Translations under genes and position numbers: made by a program
Shown here: positions 1 through 8,518 of the stretch, piece after piece
Layout of the letters: every line of letters starts with the position of its first letter
How positions within the stretch are numbered: position 1 is the stretch's first letter
Assembly: GCF_020829595.1 (NCBI RefSeq)
Contig: NZ_JAIVFW010000039.1
Span: 1 to 56,744, forward strand
DNA from: Nostoc sp. CHAB 5844
GTDB taxonomy: Bacteria > Cyanobacteriota > Cyanobacteriia > Cyanobacteriales > Nostocaceae
Reading direction: 5' to 3'
Length of the DNA: 56,744 bases
The notes under the pieces: model-generated
What the model saw: only the letters and a program-made list of their open reading frames with translations
Database searches by the model: none
Told to the model about the DNA's origin: nothing

Positions 1-124
1 TGTCCAGTCTGACCACTGTGATGCAAGGATTTTGAGCTATTTTACCTTCTTTCCTTGCACCTGAATATACTTATTTGCTTTGAGATTCTAGAGATTGTCT
101 CCTTTTCTTTTTTTTCAGCAAGCC

Positions 125-514
125 CTATTTAAGAGTTTGCACCCCAGGATACGCGAGAATTTTTGCGTCAGCTGTTAATAAAGGACAGCCGTAAATTCTT
201 GCAGTGGCTACAATAACTTGGTCAAATGGATCTCGGTGAAAACCTTTGAGTTAGGTTGATTCAACAACAATTGGAATTGTTAATTCGAGTAGCTTCACTC
301 CTGGATAAGCTAAAGCTGCTTTAAACCATTCATCAACTGGATAAGGTAGAGTTAACTTGCCAAGTTCTACCAACTTGGCGACTTCCCAACAAGACATGAT
401 GCTCACACCTAACCCTTGAGATTCATATTGTTGCAGCCAGTTTTGATATTGTTTGGTCAGTCTTGTATCACCTTGAAGCCACCAAACCCATATATGGGTA
501 TCTAATACAATCAT
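125..514 (-). pseudogene. vapC: VapC-like PIN-domain toxin, interrupted by an in-frame stop
   Basis: The start MIVLDTHIW carries the first PIN-domain aspartate (D5), and SCWEVAKL supplies a later acidic residue. Translation stops at 251-253 (TAA) after 87 residues. The same frame then continues to 125 and encodes the missing half, including FHRDPFDQVIVATA and the end TADAKI, both typical of PIN toxins. Without the stop the product would be 129 residues, a normal length for the family. One base change (CAA or GAA to TAA) explains the break. The family cleaves RNA and is held by the antitoxin encoded just upstream. I chose the ATG at 514, which overlaps the antitoxin stop as ATGA, over the codon at 529. 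The toxin is probably inactive because the C-terminal metal-binding aspartates are cut off; readthrough or a sequencing error remain possible. Confidence 0.85.
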
Positions 515-732
515 TGCAAAACTTCCCAATCTTCCAGAGGCACGGCAGGTTCAAAAGGGTCATCATAATGGTACGGTTCTTTGCCACGTAAGGGATAAAG
601 ATTCGCTTTTGGGGGATGAGTGTGACTTTCTAGAATGATAATTTCTACTGCTTCGCCTGCCTGAAAGGGTAAGTCTTTGATGATCAAAATTCCGTCTTCG
701 GTTAATGTTGTTTCAATTCGATGTGCTTTCAT
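511..732 (-). CDS. VapB-like antitoxin (cyanobacterial DUF2281-like)
   Basis: This 73-residue protein starts at the ATG at 732; a GTG two codons upstream is the alternative. The N-terminal half (MKAHRIETTL, then DLPFQAGEAVEIIIL) resembles the short beta-rich DNA-binding part of cyanobacterial antitoxins found with PIN toxins. The acidic, proline-rich C-terminal half ends LEDWEVLQ and would wrap the toxin. Its stop overlaps the toxin start by 4 bases (ATGA), the usual coupled arrangement. The antitoxin looks intact while its toxin is broken, as in decaying toxin-antitoxin loci. The family assignment rests on sequence memory and the PIN neighbour. Confidence 0.75.
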   Translation of the reverse strand: MKAHRIETTLTEDGILIIKDLPFQAGEAVEIIILESHTHPPKANLYPLRGKEPYHYDDPFEPAVPLEDWEVLQ

Positions 733-792
733 AGTCACTCTGCTAGTTATGAACCTAATAAATCAATAAATTGTTTTTATTTATTGTAAACC

Positions 793-1419
793 TTACCTGT
801 GTGTAAATTGATTGTCTAATTGTAATTCACATTGTTTAAATACATAGTTGACTGCTGCAAATAGCTGCTCTAAATCTTGAATTGTATAGAAGGTTTTATT
901 TTGGGTAAAAATATCTAAATTTAACTTACCAAATTGCCAAATAGCTCCATTAGTAACAATGCCAAAGATGATATTTTCGGGTTCATTGTTAATTCGTTGC
1001 ACTGCCAGCATTTCTGCTAAACATTGACCCCATCCTTCGGTAAAGTCGCTTTCTTTTTTGGCTTCAACTAATACGAAATATGGTTTGTCAAAGACTACTG
1101 TGCCTAAAGGAGAACGCTTTGCTAATATATAATCAGGGACACCACACAAATTCTGATCATAAATTAGTGTTTGATGACTCCAAATCAGAAATTTACTCCG
1201 ATAAGCTTTCCAAATTTCTTTTAATACCGGATAAATAATATTTTCACAAATAGCAATTTCGGAATTATCAAATACACCTTCATTAAAAATTAAGTCTATC
1301 TCTTGACGGAAAACTTCACTAATGGGAAATTCCATCTCGAAAATAAAATTATCCCGAACATATTTAATTTGAAATTCCTTGGCAACTGCACCAATACTCT
1401 TGTAATTACTAAAAGGCAT
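793..1419 (-). CDS. PD-(D/E)XK nuclease-like protein paired with an HTH-AAA ATPase
   Basis: This 208-residue protein starts at the ATG at 1419, preceded by a strong AAGGAGG ribosome binding site. Start codons further upstream would run into the neighbouring ATPase gene. A likely PD-(D/E)XK core is visible: P95-D96 in GVPDY, then E119 and K121 in VEAKKE on a hydrophobic strand, followed by GWGQCLAEM, which resembles the glutamine-containing helix of RecB-like nucleases. There is no signal peptide or membrane segment. The gene begins 11 bases after the ATPase stop, so the two are very likely co-transcribed and probably work together. Catalytic activity and substrate cannot be read from the sequence; a non-catalytic restriction-like fold is the alternative. 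Confidence 0.75.
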   Translation of the reverse strand: MPFSNYKSIGAVAKEFQIKYVRDNFIFEMEFPISEVFRQEIDLIFNEGVFDNSEIAICENIIYPVLKEIWKAYRSKFLIWSHQTLIYDQNLCGVPDYILAKRSPLGTVVFDKPYFVLVEAKKESDFTEGWGQCLAEMLAVQRINNEPENIIFGIVTNGAIWQFGKLNLDIFTQNKTFYTIQDLEQLFAAVNYVFKQCELQLDNQFTHR

Positions 1420-1430
1420 TTTCAGCCTCC

Positions 1431-2510
1431 TTATCCATCTAATAAATGAGAAAATGGCTGTATTTGTCTTAAAGCTTCTGCTTGCCAATCGGCATGATCA
1501 TCTCCTTCTTCTAGAATATATAATCTTTCTCGGCAAAGAATTTGTAATAAGAGTGGTTGACATTTGCTTTGAGTTAAAATCCACTCGCTATCATCTTCAG
1601 TAAAAGGTATTGGTGAACTCCCGATTAATTCTCGTGCTTCTTTTTCTGTCAATGCTTCTAGAAATGCGGTGTAGCCGAAAATATTGAAAAATGGTGAACT
1701 GTGTCCTGTGTTATGTGCTAAATCAATTGGTGATTCGGGAGTAGCTAAAACAAAGGCGAGATTTCCTCGTGTATGGTTGGTCGCTAAAGACCGCAAACTT
1801 TCCCAAAAGGTATCATCTAAATTTGGACAACGTTGTAAACCAACACCAATCTCATCTAATAAGATGACGGTGGGAGAAGATAAGTTTTCGCTAACTATAT
1901 TCATAAAATGATCTAAATCACAAGGCATTGGTACTTTAATATTCAGAGATTCTAAAATGTATTTTAATAGTCTTTCTCGGCTTTGCATTCGTGCGTCTTG
2001 TAAGTCTACGAATACCCATTTATAATTTTCTGGATGGGGTAGCCAATCAGATTTTTGACCAGAACGCAGTTGTGCTGCTGGGGTGGTAGTAATGTTTTTT
2101 AAGTAATGCAGTAAAGAGGTTTTACCACTACGCTTTTTACCGATAATGGCGGCGTTTTGTAGGGGATGGCGTTTCAGTACGTTAAACAGACGCTTTAATT
2201 CTTTCTCGCGTCCAAAAAAGTATCGTGGTTGAGTAATGGGTACGCCTGTGATGAAGGGTGATGCTTCCTGATTAGTCGACTGAGTTTGTGGTTGTTTGTA
2301 GGCAATTTCTTGTAAGTCTAAATTTAACTTAGTGCAGAGTTCTAGAAAGTTCAGATAGTCAATAGCTTTACCAGAGAGAAAGCTTTTGACTGTGGATAGG
2401 CCAAGTCCTGAGTCAGTAGCTAATGACTGCTGACTAGGATAGCCATGAAGCTGAAGTGCTGACTTTACTTTACTAATATACTCTGGAGCTACTCGAAGCG
2501 ATCGCGTCAT
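1431..2510 (-). CDS. HTH-fused AAA/STAND-like ATPase
   Basis: This 359-residue protein starts at the ATG at 2510, with GGGGAG just upstream. Residues 1-72 form an XRE-like helix-turn-helix of the sort found at the front of many cyanobacterial NTPase and NB-ARC proteins (MTRSLRVAPE start, LGLSTVKSFLSGKAIDYLNF core). After a short linker, FFGREKEL leads into a P-loop ATPase: Walker A GKKRSGKTS at about 124-132 and Walker B TVILLDEIG with D219-E220. No effector domain is fused to it, but the next gene downstream encodes a PD-(D/E)XK nuclease-like protein. Similar HTH-NTPase proteins occur in predicted conflict systems, so a sensor or switch role is an inference. An inverted repeat just upstream may be the operator its HTH binds. 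Confidence 0.85.
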   Translation of the reverse strand: MTRSLRVAPEYISKVKSALQLHGYPSQQSLATDSGLGLSTVKSFLSGKAIDYLNFLELCTKLNLDLQEIAYKQPQTQSTNQEASPFITGVPITQPRYFFGREKELKRLFNVLKRHPLQNAAIIGKKRSGKTSLLHYLKNITTTPAAQLRSGQKSDWLPHPENYKWVFVDLQDARMQSRERLLKYILESLNIKVPMPCDLDHFMNIVSENLSSPTVILLDEIGVGLQRCPNLDDTFWESLRSLATNHTRGNLAFVLATPESPIDLAHNTGHSSPFFNIFGYTAFLEALTEKEARELIGSSPIPFTEDDSEWILTQSKCQPLLLQILCRERLYILEEGDDHADWQAEALRQIQPFSHLLDG

Positions 2511-2571
2511 CACTCCCCATCGAAAAACTGCTGAGAGTATATCAAATTTTTACAGCAGATGAACTCACCAT

Positions 2572-2596
2572 TAGTAGTTGATTCTCTCAACTACTA
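2572..2596. promoter_or_regulatory. Inverted repeat upstream of the HTH-AAA ATPase gene
   Basis: TAGTAGTTG and CAACTACTA form a perfect 9-base inverted repeat around a 7-base spacer, about 60 bases upstream of the ATPase start. Its size and position suit an operator for the HTH domain encoded next door. It has no U-tract that would suggest a terminator. Confidence 0.4.
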
Positions 2597-2715
2597 TACA
2601 ACCGAAATTCGTCTACATTCACCGAAAAATTCCGCCAAAGTCGTCTACTTGCTCAACCTTGTTCTCAACTAGCCTCAAATTTTAATTAAAAATGTAGCAA
2701 GTTCAACAGATAAAT

Positions 2716-2901
2716 ATGCAACGTATCTCAGGAATTTGGCAGGTTACTTTACCACTGTGTGCAGTATTAATGTTTGGGATGGGTGCTTACACTACGGTAT
2801 ATATGGTTAACGGTCAATATCGTGTGGAAATATCAGCTAATTTGCACGGATTAAATATCAAAACTGATATTGATAAAAAGGAAGGATGCCAAGTCAAATA
2901 A
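2716..2901 (+). CDS. Small single-pass membrane protein, unknown
   Basis: This possible 61-residue protein has one hydrophobic segment (about residues 9-30, VTLPLCAVLMFGMGAYTTVY) and a short polar tail ending CQVK. I do not recognise a family. A hairpin at 2910-2933 directly follows the stop and could be its terminator, which modestly supports expression. No strong ribosome binding site is seen, so it may be chance. Confidence 0.4.
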   Translation: MQRISGIWQVTLPLCAVLMFGMGAYTTVYMVNGQYRVEISANLHGLNIKTDIDKKEGCQVK

Positions 2902-2909
2902 ATAATTTG

Positions 2910-2933
2910 AGGGGCGCAAGACTTTGCACCCCT
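2910..2933 (+). terminator. Weak terminator-like hairpin
   Basis: AGGGG plus GCAA pair with TTGC plus CCCCT, with one mismatch and a 4-base loop. It lies 9 bases after the small ORF, but the downstream sequence is not a clear T-run. Confidence 0.35.
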
Positions 2934-2972
2934 ATTCTCATAAACTAATTCAATCGAGAATTTTTATCAAAA

Positions 2973-3170
2973 CAGAATTCAGGAGTCAGAATTGGGAATT
3001 GAATTCTGTGCAACTGGCGGATGAATAAACGGGTTTAAAACCCCCACTAAATCTTCGATTTAGTGGTCTTCAATTGTGTCTGTGGGCTGAATCCCCCACT
3101 AATTAATTCTGAACGGCAGTTGCTTTATGCCGGGGAAGCCGTCCACCGCACTGCCTCCTCCTGAATTCTG
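2973..3170. repeat. MITE-like element with 13-bp terminal inverted repeats
   Basis: CAGAATTCAGGAG at 2973-2985 is repeated exactly in inverse at 3158-3170, bounding 198 bases. Inside is a 10-base-pair hairpin (CCACTAAATC with a TTC loop, 3044-3066) and a GC-rich stretch similar to the island at 6.7-7.2 kb. No transposase is present. It fills the gap downstream of the decarboxylase gene. Confidence 0.55.
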
Positions 3171-3194
3171 ACGAATGTATTCTTCTTCAAATTC

Positions 3195-4838
3195 TTACAA
3201 AGCACAACTCAACTCACCAGCTTTTTGGGTAAAGCGGCGATTTTCTCGATAGTCTACAGGACAATCGATAACAGCAGGTACATCTTGTGCTAAGGCTTCT
3301 TTCAGTATAGGAATGAGGTCGAGACTAGATTCGACTCGATAACCTTTTAAACCCATACTTTCGGCTAATTTGACAAAATCAGGATTACCAAAACGTACAA
3401 AGGCTGAACTCCCTTTGCCAAATTGGTTTTCTTGTTTCCATTCAATTAAGCCATAGCCACCATCATTAAATATTAAGGTGACAAAGGGAGTACCCACACG
3501 CAAAGCAGTTTCTAATTCTTGGCAATTCATCATAAAGCCACCGTCACCAGTCACGGCGACAATTTTGCGGTTGGGATAAACGAGTTTGGCAGCTAAAGCA
3601 CCAGGAATAGCAATACCCATCGCCGCAAAGCCGTTGGAAATTATGCAAGTATTGGGGCTGTGACAGTGATAATGACGCGCCATCCACATTTTATGTGCGC
3701 CAACGTCAGATATGACGATGTCATCTGGCCCCATGACTTGCCGTAAGTCGTAAATTAATTTTTGCGGTTTAATGGGATAACTATCATCATTGGCATATTG
3801 TTCATAATCAGCCCGAATTTCGCCGCGTAAACTGATAGCGTAGGGATTAGGTTTACCTTGACGGTCGGCTACTTTTAATATTTCAAATAGAGAGTCTGAG
3901 ATATCTCCTATGACTTCTACATTACAAACATAGCTACTATCAATTTCCGCCGCAGTTGTACTAATATGCACAATTGGAATGTTGCTGTCAGGGTTCCATT
4001 TTTTCGGGGAAAATTCAATTAAATCATAACCGATCGCAATTACTAAATCTGTGTTATCAAAGCCGCAGGTAATAAAGTCTCTTTGCTGTAATCCCACAGA
4101 CCATAAAGCTAAAGGATGAGTGTAAGGAATCACACCTTTACCCATGAATGTATTAGCAACAGGTATATTCATCTGAGTAGCAAATTGCGTCACTGCATCA
4201 CTAGCTTGAGCGCGAATTGCTCCATTTCCAACTAAGATTAGCGGATTTACTGCTTGGGATATGATTGCTGCTGCGGCCCGAATGCTGGCAAAAGATGCAT
4301 AGGTTTTTTCAATTTTATCTCGATGCAAAGGTTTACCTTCAACAGGCATGGCGGCAATATTTTCTGGTAAATCTATATGAACTGCGCCAGGTTTTTCAGA
4401 TTGCGATCGCTTGAATGCTTTCCGCACTACTTCTGGTGTAATACTTGGGCGAACAATTTGCTTATTCCACTTAGTTACCGGGGCAAACATTGCCACTAAA
4501 TCTAAATATTGGTGGGATTCAATGTGCATTCTATCAGTTCCCACTTGCCCAGTAATTGCCACCAAAGGCGCACCATCAAGATTGGCATCAGCCACACCAG
4601 TCATGAGATTTGTTGCCCCAGGTCCGAGAGTGGAAAGGCATACTCCAGCTTTGCCAGTTAAGCGTCCGTAGACATCGGCCATGAAAGCTGCACCTTGTTC
4701 ATGACGAGTCGTAATAAATTTAATCGGAGAAGATTTTAATGCTTCTAAAACATGTAAGTTCTCTTCGCCCGGAAGTCCAAAAACATATTCTACACCTTCA
4801 TTTTCTAAACATTTTACTAATAGTTCTGCTGTATTCAT
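3195..4838 (-). CDS. ThDP-dependent 2-oxoglutarate decarboxylase (acetolactate synthase-like)
   Basis: This 547-residue thiamine-diphosphate enzyme has a complete three-domain layout. The N-terminal part carries the cofactor-activating glutamate in TRHEQGAAFMADVYGR (about residue 47), and the C-terminal part carries the ThDP-Mg motif GDGGFMMN with the following NDGGYG. General annotation would say acetolactate synthase large subunit. However, the upstream gene in the same transcription unit is a succinic semialdehyde dehydrogenase. That pair and its size match Synechococcus 7002 A2770/A2771, shown to convert 2-oxoglutarate to succinic semialdehyde and then succinate. I therefore favour 2-oxoglutarate decarboxylase, which bypasses the missing 2-oxoglutarate dehydrogenase. 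GAGG lies upstream of the start. Catabolic acetolactate synthase is the alternative. Confidence 0.8.
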   Translation of the reverse strand: MNTAELLVKCLENEGVEYVFGLPGEENLHVLEALKSSPIKFITTRHEQGAAFMADVYGRLTGKAGVCLSTLGPGATNLMTGVADANLDGAPLVAITGQVGTDRMHIESHQYLDLVAMFAPVTKWNKQIVRPSITPEVVRKAFKRSQSEKPGAVHIDLPENIAAMPVEGKPLHRDKIEKTYASFASIRAAAAIISQAVNPLILVGNGAIRAQASDAVTQFATQMNIPVANTFMGKGVIPYTHPLALWSVGLQQRDFITCGFDNTDLVIAIGYDLIEFSPKKWNPDSNIPIVHISTTAAEIDSSYVCNVEVIGDISDSLFEILKVADRQGKPNPYAISLRGEIRADYEQYANDDSYPIKPQKLIYDLRQVMGPDDIVISDVGAHKMWMARHYHCHSPNTCIISNGFAAMGIAIPGALAAKLVYPNRKIVAVTGDGGFMMNCQELETALRVGTPFVTLIFNDGGYGLIEWKQENQFGKGSSAFVRFGNPDFVKLAESMGLKGYRVESSLDLIPILKEALAQDVPAVIDCPVDYRENRRFTQKAGELSCAL

Positions 4839-4883
4839 TTTAATTTCCTCTTAAGATGCACAAGATAGGGAACGAAGACTCCA

Positions 4884-4930
4884 TGAAGTCTGAAGTCTAA
4901 AATAAGACTTCAGACTTCAGACTTCAGACT
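4884..4930. repeat. Heptad tandem repeat forming a 15-bp hairpin
   Basis: Direct GAAGTCT heptads (4885-4898) are followed by the inverse unit CAGACTT repeated three times. Bases 4884-4898 pair perfectly with 4905-4919 around a 6-base loop (AAAATA). The hairpin lies in the 99-base gap between the dehydrogenase and decarboxylase genes and could affect readthrough or mRNA stability between them. It is a typical cyanobacterial short tandem repeat. Confidence 0.8.
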
Positions 4931-4937
4931 TTCCCAA

Positions 4938-6305
4938 TCATTTCACCCAAATAGTTTTAACATTGACAAACTCTTGTATGCCTTGAATGCTTAATTCTCG
5001 GCCATACCCAGAACGTTTGATGCCGCCAAAGGGCAAACGAGGGTCAGATTTAACTAAACCGTTGATAAATACAGCACCAGCTTCAATTTCTGCAATTAAG
5101 CGTAAGCGTTCTTGGTCGTTGGTTGTCCAAGCACTTGCACCCAAACCAAAGGGTGTAGCATTTGCTAGTTTAATCGCAGCATCAATATCTGGCACCCTAA
5201 ATAACAAGGCTACTGGGCCAAAAAATTCTTCCTGGGCAATTGGTGCTTCAGGCGGAATATCTGTGATGATGGTCGGTGGATAAAAGTTCCCTGGACGGTC
5301 TGATATAGGATACCCACCTGTCAAGACTTTACCACCACTGTTTTTAGCAACTTGTACTTGCTGATCTAAATCTTGGAGAATATCTGGTGTTGCTAGTGGA
5401 CCTAAATCGGTATCTGGTTGCATGGGGTCGCCGACTTTCAGTGCCAGGAATTTATCTAACAGCAACTTCTCAAATTGATCAGCGATCGCTTCTTCGATAA
5501 TAAAGCGTTTCGCTGCAATACAAGATTGTCCATTATTTAACATTCGGGCTGTGGTTGCTGTAGCCACGGCGGCTTCTAAATCAGCACTGGCTAAAACAAT
5601 AAACGGATCACTTCCTCCTAATTCCAGAACGGTTTTTTTAATGTGTTTACCGGCGGTGGCAGCTAAAGATGTGCCTGCTGGTTCACTTCCTGTTAAGGTT
5701 GCGGCTTTGACTCGATCATCAGAGATGATATCGGCAACTTTTGCAGCACCTATTAATAAAGTTTGAAATACACCTTCAGGAAAACCAGCCCGTTGAATAA
5801 TTTCGGCAATTGCTAAAGCACATTGCGGCACGTTAGAAGCATGTTTTAATAAACCCACATTACCTGCCATAAGCGCAGGCGCAGCAAATCGAAACACTTG
5901 CCAAAAGGGGAAATTCCACGGCATGACTGCCAAAATCACACCCAATGGCTGATAGCGGACAAAGCTATGACTGGCATCAGTTTTAACAGCAACATCAGCC
6001 AAAAAATCAGCTGCGTGTTCGGTATAATAGTGACAAACAACAGCACATTTTTCGACTTCAGAAATAGCTGCTTTGTATGGTTTACCCATTTCCAGCGTCA
6101 TTACTTTAGCAAAGTCTGCTTTTTCTTGTTCTAAAATTTCCGCAGCTTTTTGCAACCAAAGCGATCGCGCTTGGAAACTCGTCTTACGGTATTGCTCAAA
6201 AGCTTGATTTGCCAAATCTAGTTTAGCGGCAATTTCTGCATCGTTGAGTGGCTCAAAACTTTTGAGCGTCTCCCCAGTGGCGGGATTGATGGTGGCGATA
6301 GCCAT
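4938..6305 (-). CDS. gabD: Succinic semialdehyde dehydrogenase
   Basis: This 455-residue aldehyde dehydrogenase-family protein oxidises succinic semialdehyde to succinate with NAD(P). The general-base glutamate lies in [10 protein letters not shown] and the catalytic cysteine in NNGQSC. The C-terminal [10 protein letters not shown] is the usual family tail. The length equals the short cyanobacterial SSADH. It is the first gene of a two-gene unit with the 2-oxoglutarate decarboxylase-like gene, which would make its substrate, and the pairing is the best argument for the specific substrate. The ATG at 6305 has a G-rich ribosome binding site upstream. Coenzyme preference cannot be settled by eye; a general aldehyde dehydrogenase is the alternative. 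Confidence 0.88.
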   Translation of the reverse strand: MAIATINPATGETLKSFEPLNDAEIAAKLDLANQAFEQYRKTSFQARSLWLQKAAEILEQEKADFAKVMTLEMGKPYKAAISEVEKCAVVCHYYTEHAADFLADVAVKTDASHSFVRYQPLGVILAVMPWNFPFWQVFRFAAPALMAGNVGLLKHASNVPQCALAIAEIIQRAGFPEGVFQTLLIGAAKVADIISDDRVKAATLTGSEPAGTSLAATAGKHIKKTVLELGGSDPFIVLASADLEAAVATATTARMLNNGQSCIAAKRFIIEEAIADQFEKLLLDKFLALKVGDPMQPDTDLGPLATPDILQDLDQQVQVAKNSGGKVLTGGYPISDRPGNFYPPTIITDIPPEAPIAQEEFFGPVALLFRVPDIDAAIKLANATPFGLGASAWTTNDQERLRLIAEIEAGAVFINGLVKSDPRLPFGGIKRSGYGRELSIQGIQEFVNVKTIWVK

Positions 6306-6699
6306 TGCCTGACCCCCGTTAAAAAATAACTTGAGGTAGCCGCCTATTTTTACACAAATTAGTTATAGAAGCTACCATCAAAATTGTAGACTTTTCGCTT
6401 ATAATTCGTTGCTTAATATTACAATTTCGCAATTAAACAGATAACAATATATACAATAATTGACTGTATTTTTATGTAGATATTGGCAATATTAAATCAG
6501 TTATGGGTAATATTTTTTTGATGCAATTGCTAGGCAAAAATTACTAGGCGATCGCGCCATTGATGAATGATTTTTTGATGAGCGATCGTCAAATAATAGA
6601 GCGAACAACCTTATACAAAGCCAGGACTTTACCATAGCACCGAAAAACTGAAAGCGCTACTAGAAAAAATCTGAAAGTTTAGTTTTGCAGAATTCAGGA
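6306..6699. other. AT-rich intergenic region upstream of the SSADH gene
   Basis: No ORF with recognisable similarity is seen here. The stretch is AT-rich, contains a few GCGATCG-type HIP1 sites near 6549 and 6580, and should hold the promoter of the SSADH/decarboxylase unit. I cannot point to specific promoter boxes. Confidence 0.5.
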
Positions 6700-7215
6700 G
6701 GCAGGAGATAGGAGGAACCCACGTTTTAAAACGTGGGATTGAAGCAAGGAGCGCCACTTGACGGCAGTTGCGTGACTGTCGGCAAAGCCGACGACAGTCA
6801 CCTCAAGTCGAGCCAGTGCGTTGCGGTGAATCAGCGCTGCGGGAGGGTTTCCCTCCGCAGGCGACTGTGAACCCGAAGGGGGGTTCCAAGCGTTGTAGCA
6901 ACTGGCGTGGCAGAGCCTTTCGGCAATCGCTCATGGGGGAAACCCCCAAGACCGCGTTGCCGACGCTCCTGCGTCGCTAACACCACGGTGCTGTCTCCCC
7001 AACGCACTGCCTCCTTTATGCCGACGGCACTTCCTTCAAGTCGGCAAAGCCGCCCAACGGAGTACCTCGGAAACCCGTCCACCGCAGTGGCTTCGCTTTG
7101 TATTTCGTTGCACTCTACTCGATACAATTCTTGTTTTAAACTGGGCTTTATACCCAGAAAAGACAGTTTTTATTCATACTTCTTTCCTCCTGCCTCCTGC
7201 CTCCTATCTCCTGCC
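6700..7215. repeat. GC-rich repeat island bounded by inverted heptad repeats
   Basis: GGCAGGAGATAGGAGG at 6700-6715 returns exactly in inverse at 7200-7215. The roughly 500 bases between are far richer in G and C than the surroundings and packed with short palindromes, for example CCCACGTTTTAAAACGTGGG (6718-6737) and GTGACTGTC...GACAGTCAC near 6771-6799. Open frames run through it on both strands, but they are low-complexity translations and I do not call them genes. Similar fragments recur at 3.1, 38.6 and 49.5 kb, so this is probably a cluster of dispersed cyanobacterial repeats. Confidence 0.65.
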
Positions 7216-7420
7216 TTCTTTGTAAATCTAATAGGACTTACGCTGTTTCGCTGATTTCTCTGCAAAGGCTAATGTAAAAGTTTGTATCAAAAGCTTGTCA
7301 GGCTTTGATGCTAGGATTATTTAAATTTTGAGCGTAATCGGCGACATGACACGCACAAACTCTGGAAAAAAATTTCTATAGATAAACTCTAATTTCAAGG
7401 AAACTCAGCAGTATTTATAA

Positions 7421-7528
7421 ACAGATGGTATAAAAGTTGGACAGGCAATTACCAAAGCTGTGCAGTGGAAGACACCAAAAGCTTCTCAAGCACACGCAGA
7501 TATTTTAAATAACATCAATCAGTATTAG
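7421..7528 (+). pseudogene. Possible C-terminal remnant of a gene upstream of the ParA-like gene
   Basis: A frame without a usable start codon encodes a tail with KVGQAITKAVQWKTPKAS and the end NNINQY, stopping 12 bases before the ParA-like start. The spacing suggests a former operon partner whose 5' part has been lost. No family can be named, and it could be chance coding. Confidence 0.25.
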
Positions 7529-7539
7529 GGGTAGCTATT

Positions 7540-8250
7540 ATGCCAACGATTCATTTAATAGATGGTGAAAAGGGTGGGGTAGGGAAGTCTCTAGTCACTC
7601 GGACAATGATTCAATATTGTCTCGATAAGAAAATTCCTTTTGTACCGATAGAGACGGATAGATCTAATCCTGATGTGGCTGGTGTTTATAAAGGGATGTG
7701 TCAGTATGCCGTGTTTACGGAAGATGAACGCCAAGCTGACAAAGCAGATCGCATCTTTGAGATGGCAATGTCTAAGCCAGTAATTGTAAATCTTGCAGCA
7801 CAAAGCCATCGCGCCGTCAAAAATTGGATTGATAAGAACCAGTTACTAGAACTAGGAAGTGCAGAAGGAGTCAGTTTTTGCAAGTGGTTTGTGACTACAG
7901 GCGGGTATGACAGCCTAAATTTGTTTGTCCAGTCTATAAATAGTTATGGCGAGAAAGTTCCCCACGTCCTCGTCAGAAATTGTGGACTATGTGACGACTG
8001 GGAACACGTTGATTCTGACCCGAATATGCAACAGTTAGTGCAGAAACATAACGTTCAGGTTGTAGATTTTCCCAAGTTGGCATACAAAGAAAGAAATATT
8101 ATTGATCAAACTCGCATGACCTTCTCAGAAGCACGAGAATATAAAGAATTTGGGATTCTCAGTAAACAGCGAGTCGTGCATTTTCTCAAGCTGGCTTATG
8201 CTGCTTTTGAAAAAGTTGGCATTTGGTATGAAGAAGTTAAGCAGGCTTGA
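7540..8250 (+). CDS. ParA/MobD-like P-loop ATPase
   Basis: This 236-residue protein has the deviant Walker A motif GEKGGVGKS at residues 9-17, the hallmark of the ParA/MinD/SIMIBI group, followed by PIETDRSNPDV, which resembles the switch I aspartate region. It is similar in type to the MobD-like mobilisation ATPases of cyanobacterial plasmids. AGGGG precedes the ATG. No ParB, relaxase or centromere-like array is nearby, so it is either a stranded piece of an integrated plasmid or a stand-alone ATPase. The truncated frame just upstream and the repeat island before it support an insertion history. A function in partitioning is not shown. Confidence 0.7.
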   Translation: MPTIHLIDGEKGGVGKSLVTRTMIQYCLDKKIPFVPIETDRSNPDVAGVYKGMCQYAVFTEDERQADKADRIFEMAMSKPVIVNLAAQSHRAVKNWIDKNQLLELGSAEGVSFCKWFVTTGGYDSLNLFVQSINSYGEKVPHVLVRNCGLCDDWEHVDSDPNMQQLVQKHNVQVVDFPKLAYKERNIIDQTRMTFSEAREYKEFGILSKQRVVHFLKLAYAAFEKVGIWYEEVKQA

Positions 8251-8363
8251 ACTGAGTCAATAGTCCTTTGTCATTGGTGATTGGTTACTAGTTGATTCTT
8301 CTTGTCCTCCTCATTCCCACTCCCAATTGATTCACAACACAAATGGTTTTAGTCTCAAACAGC

Positions 8364-8471
8364 TTATACCATTTCACTTGAAAATTGATACATTTAGGCA
8401 GGCAGAGGAGCAGGGGAGCAGAGGTGCAGAGGAGAAATTATTTGTATCATTTATTTGGTGAAATGGTATTA
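8364..8471. repeat. MITE-like element with imperfect terminal inverted repeats
   Basis: ATACCATTTCAC at the left end and GTGAAATGGTAT at the right are exact inverses, and the match continues imperfectly to GATACA/TGTATC (about 27 bases per end). The core is a purine-rich run of GGCAGAGGAGCAG-type repeats. The total is about 108 bases. A half-copy of the right end may lie near 46570-46595 (GTGAAATGGT). Confidence 0.6.
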
Positions 8472-8518
8472 ATCCGAACTCAGGTTACTTAAGATTGACT
8501 CATCACTCTACTGAAAAA

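Noticed and set aside
6768-7254. Long open frames on both strands through the GC-rich island
   Set aside because: They overlap each other, read as low-complexity sequence and follow the repeats; no family pattern is seen.
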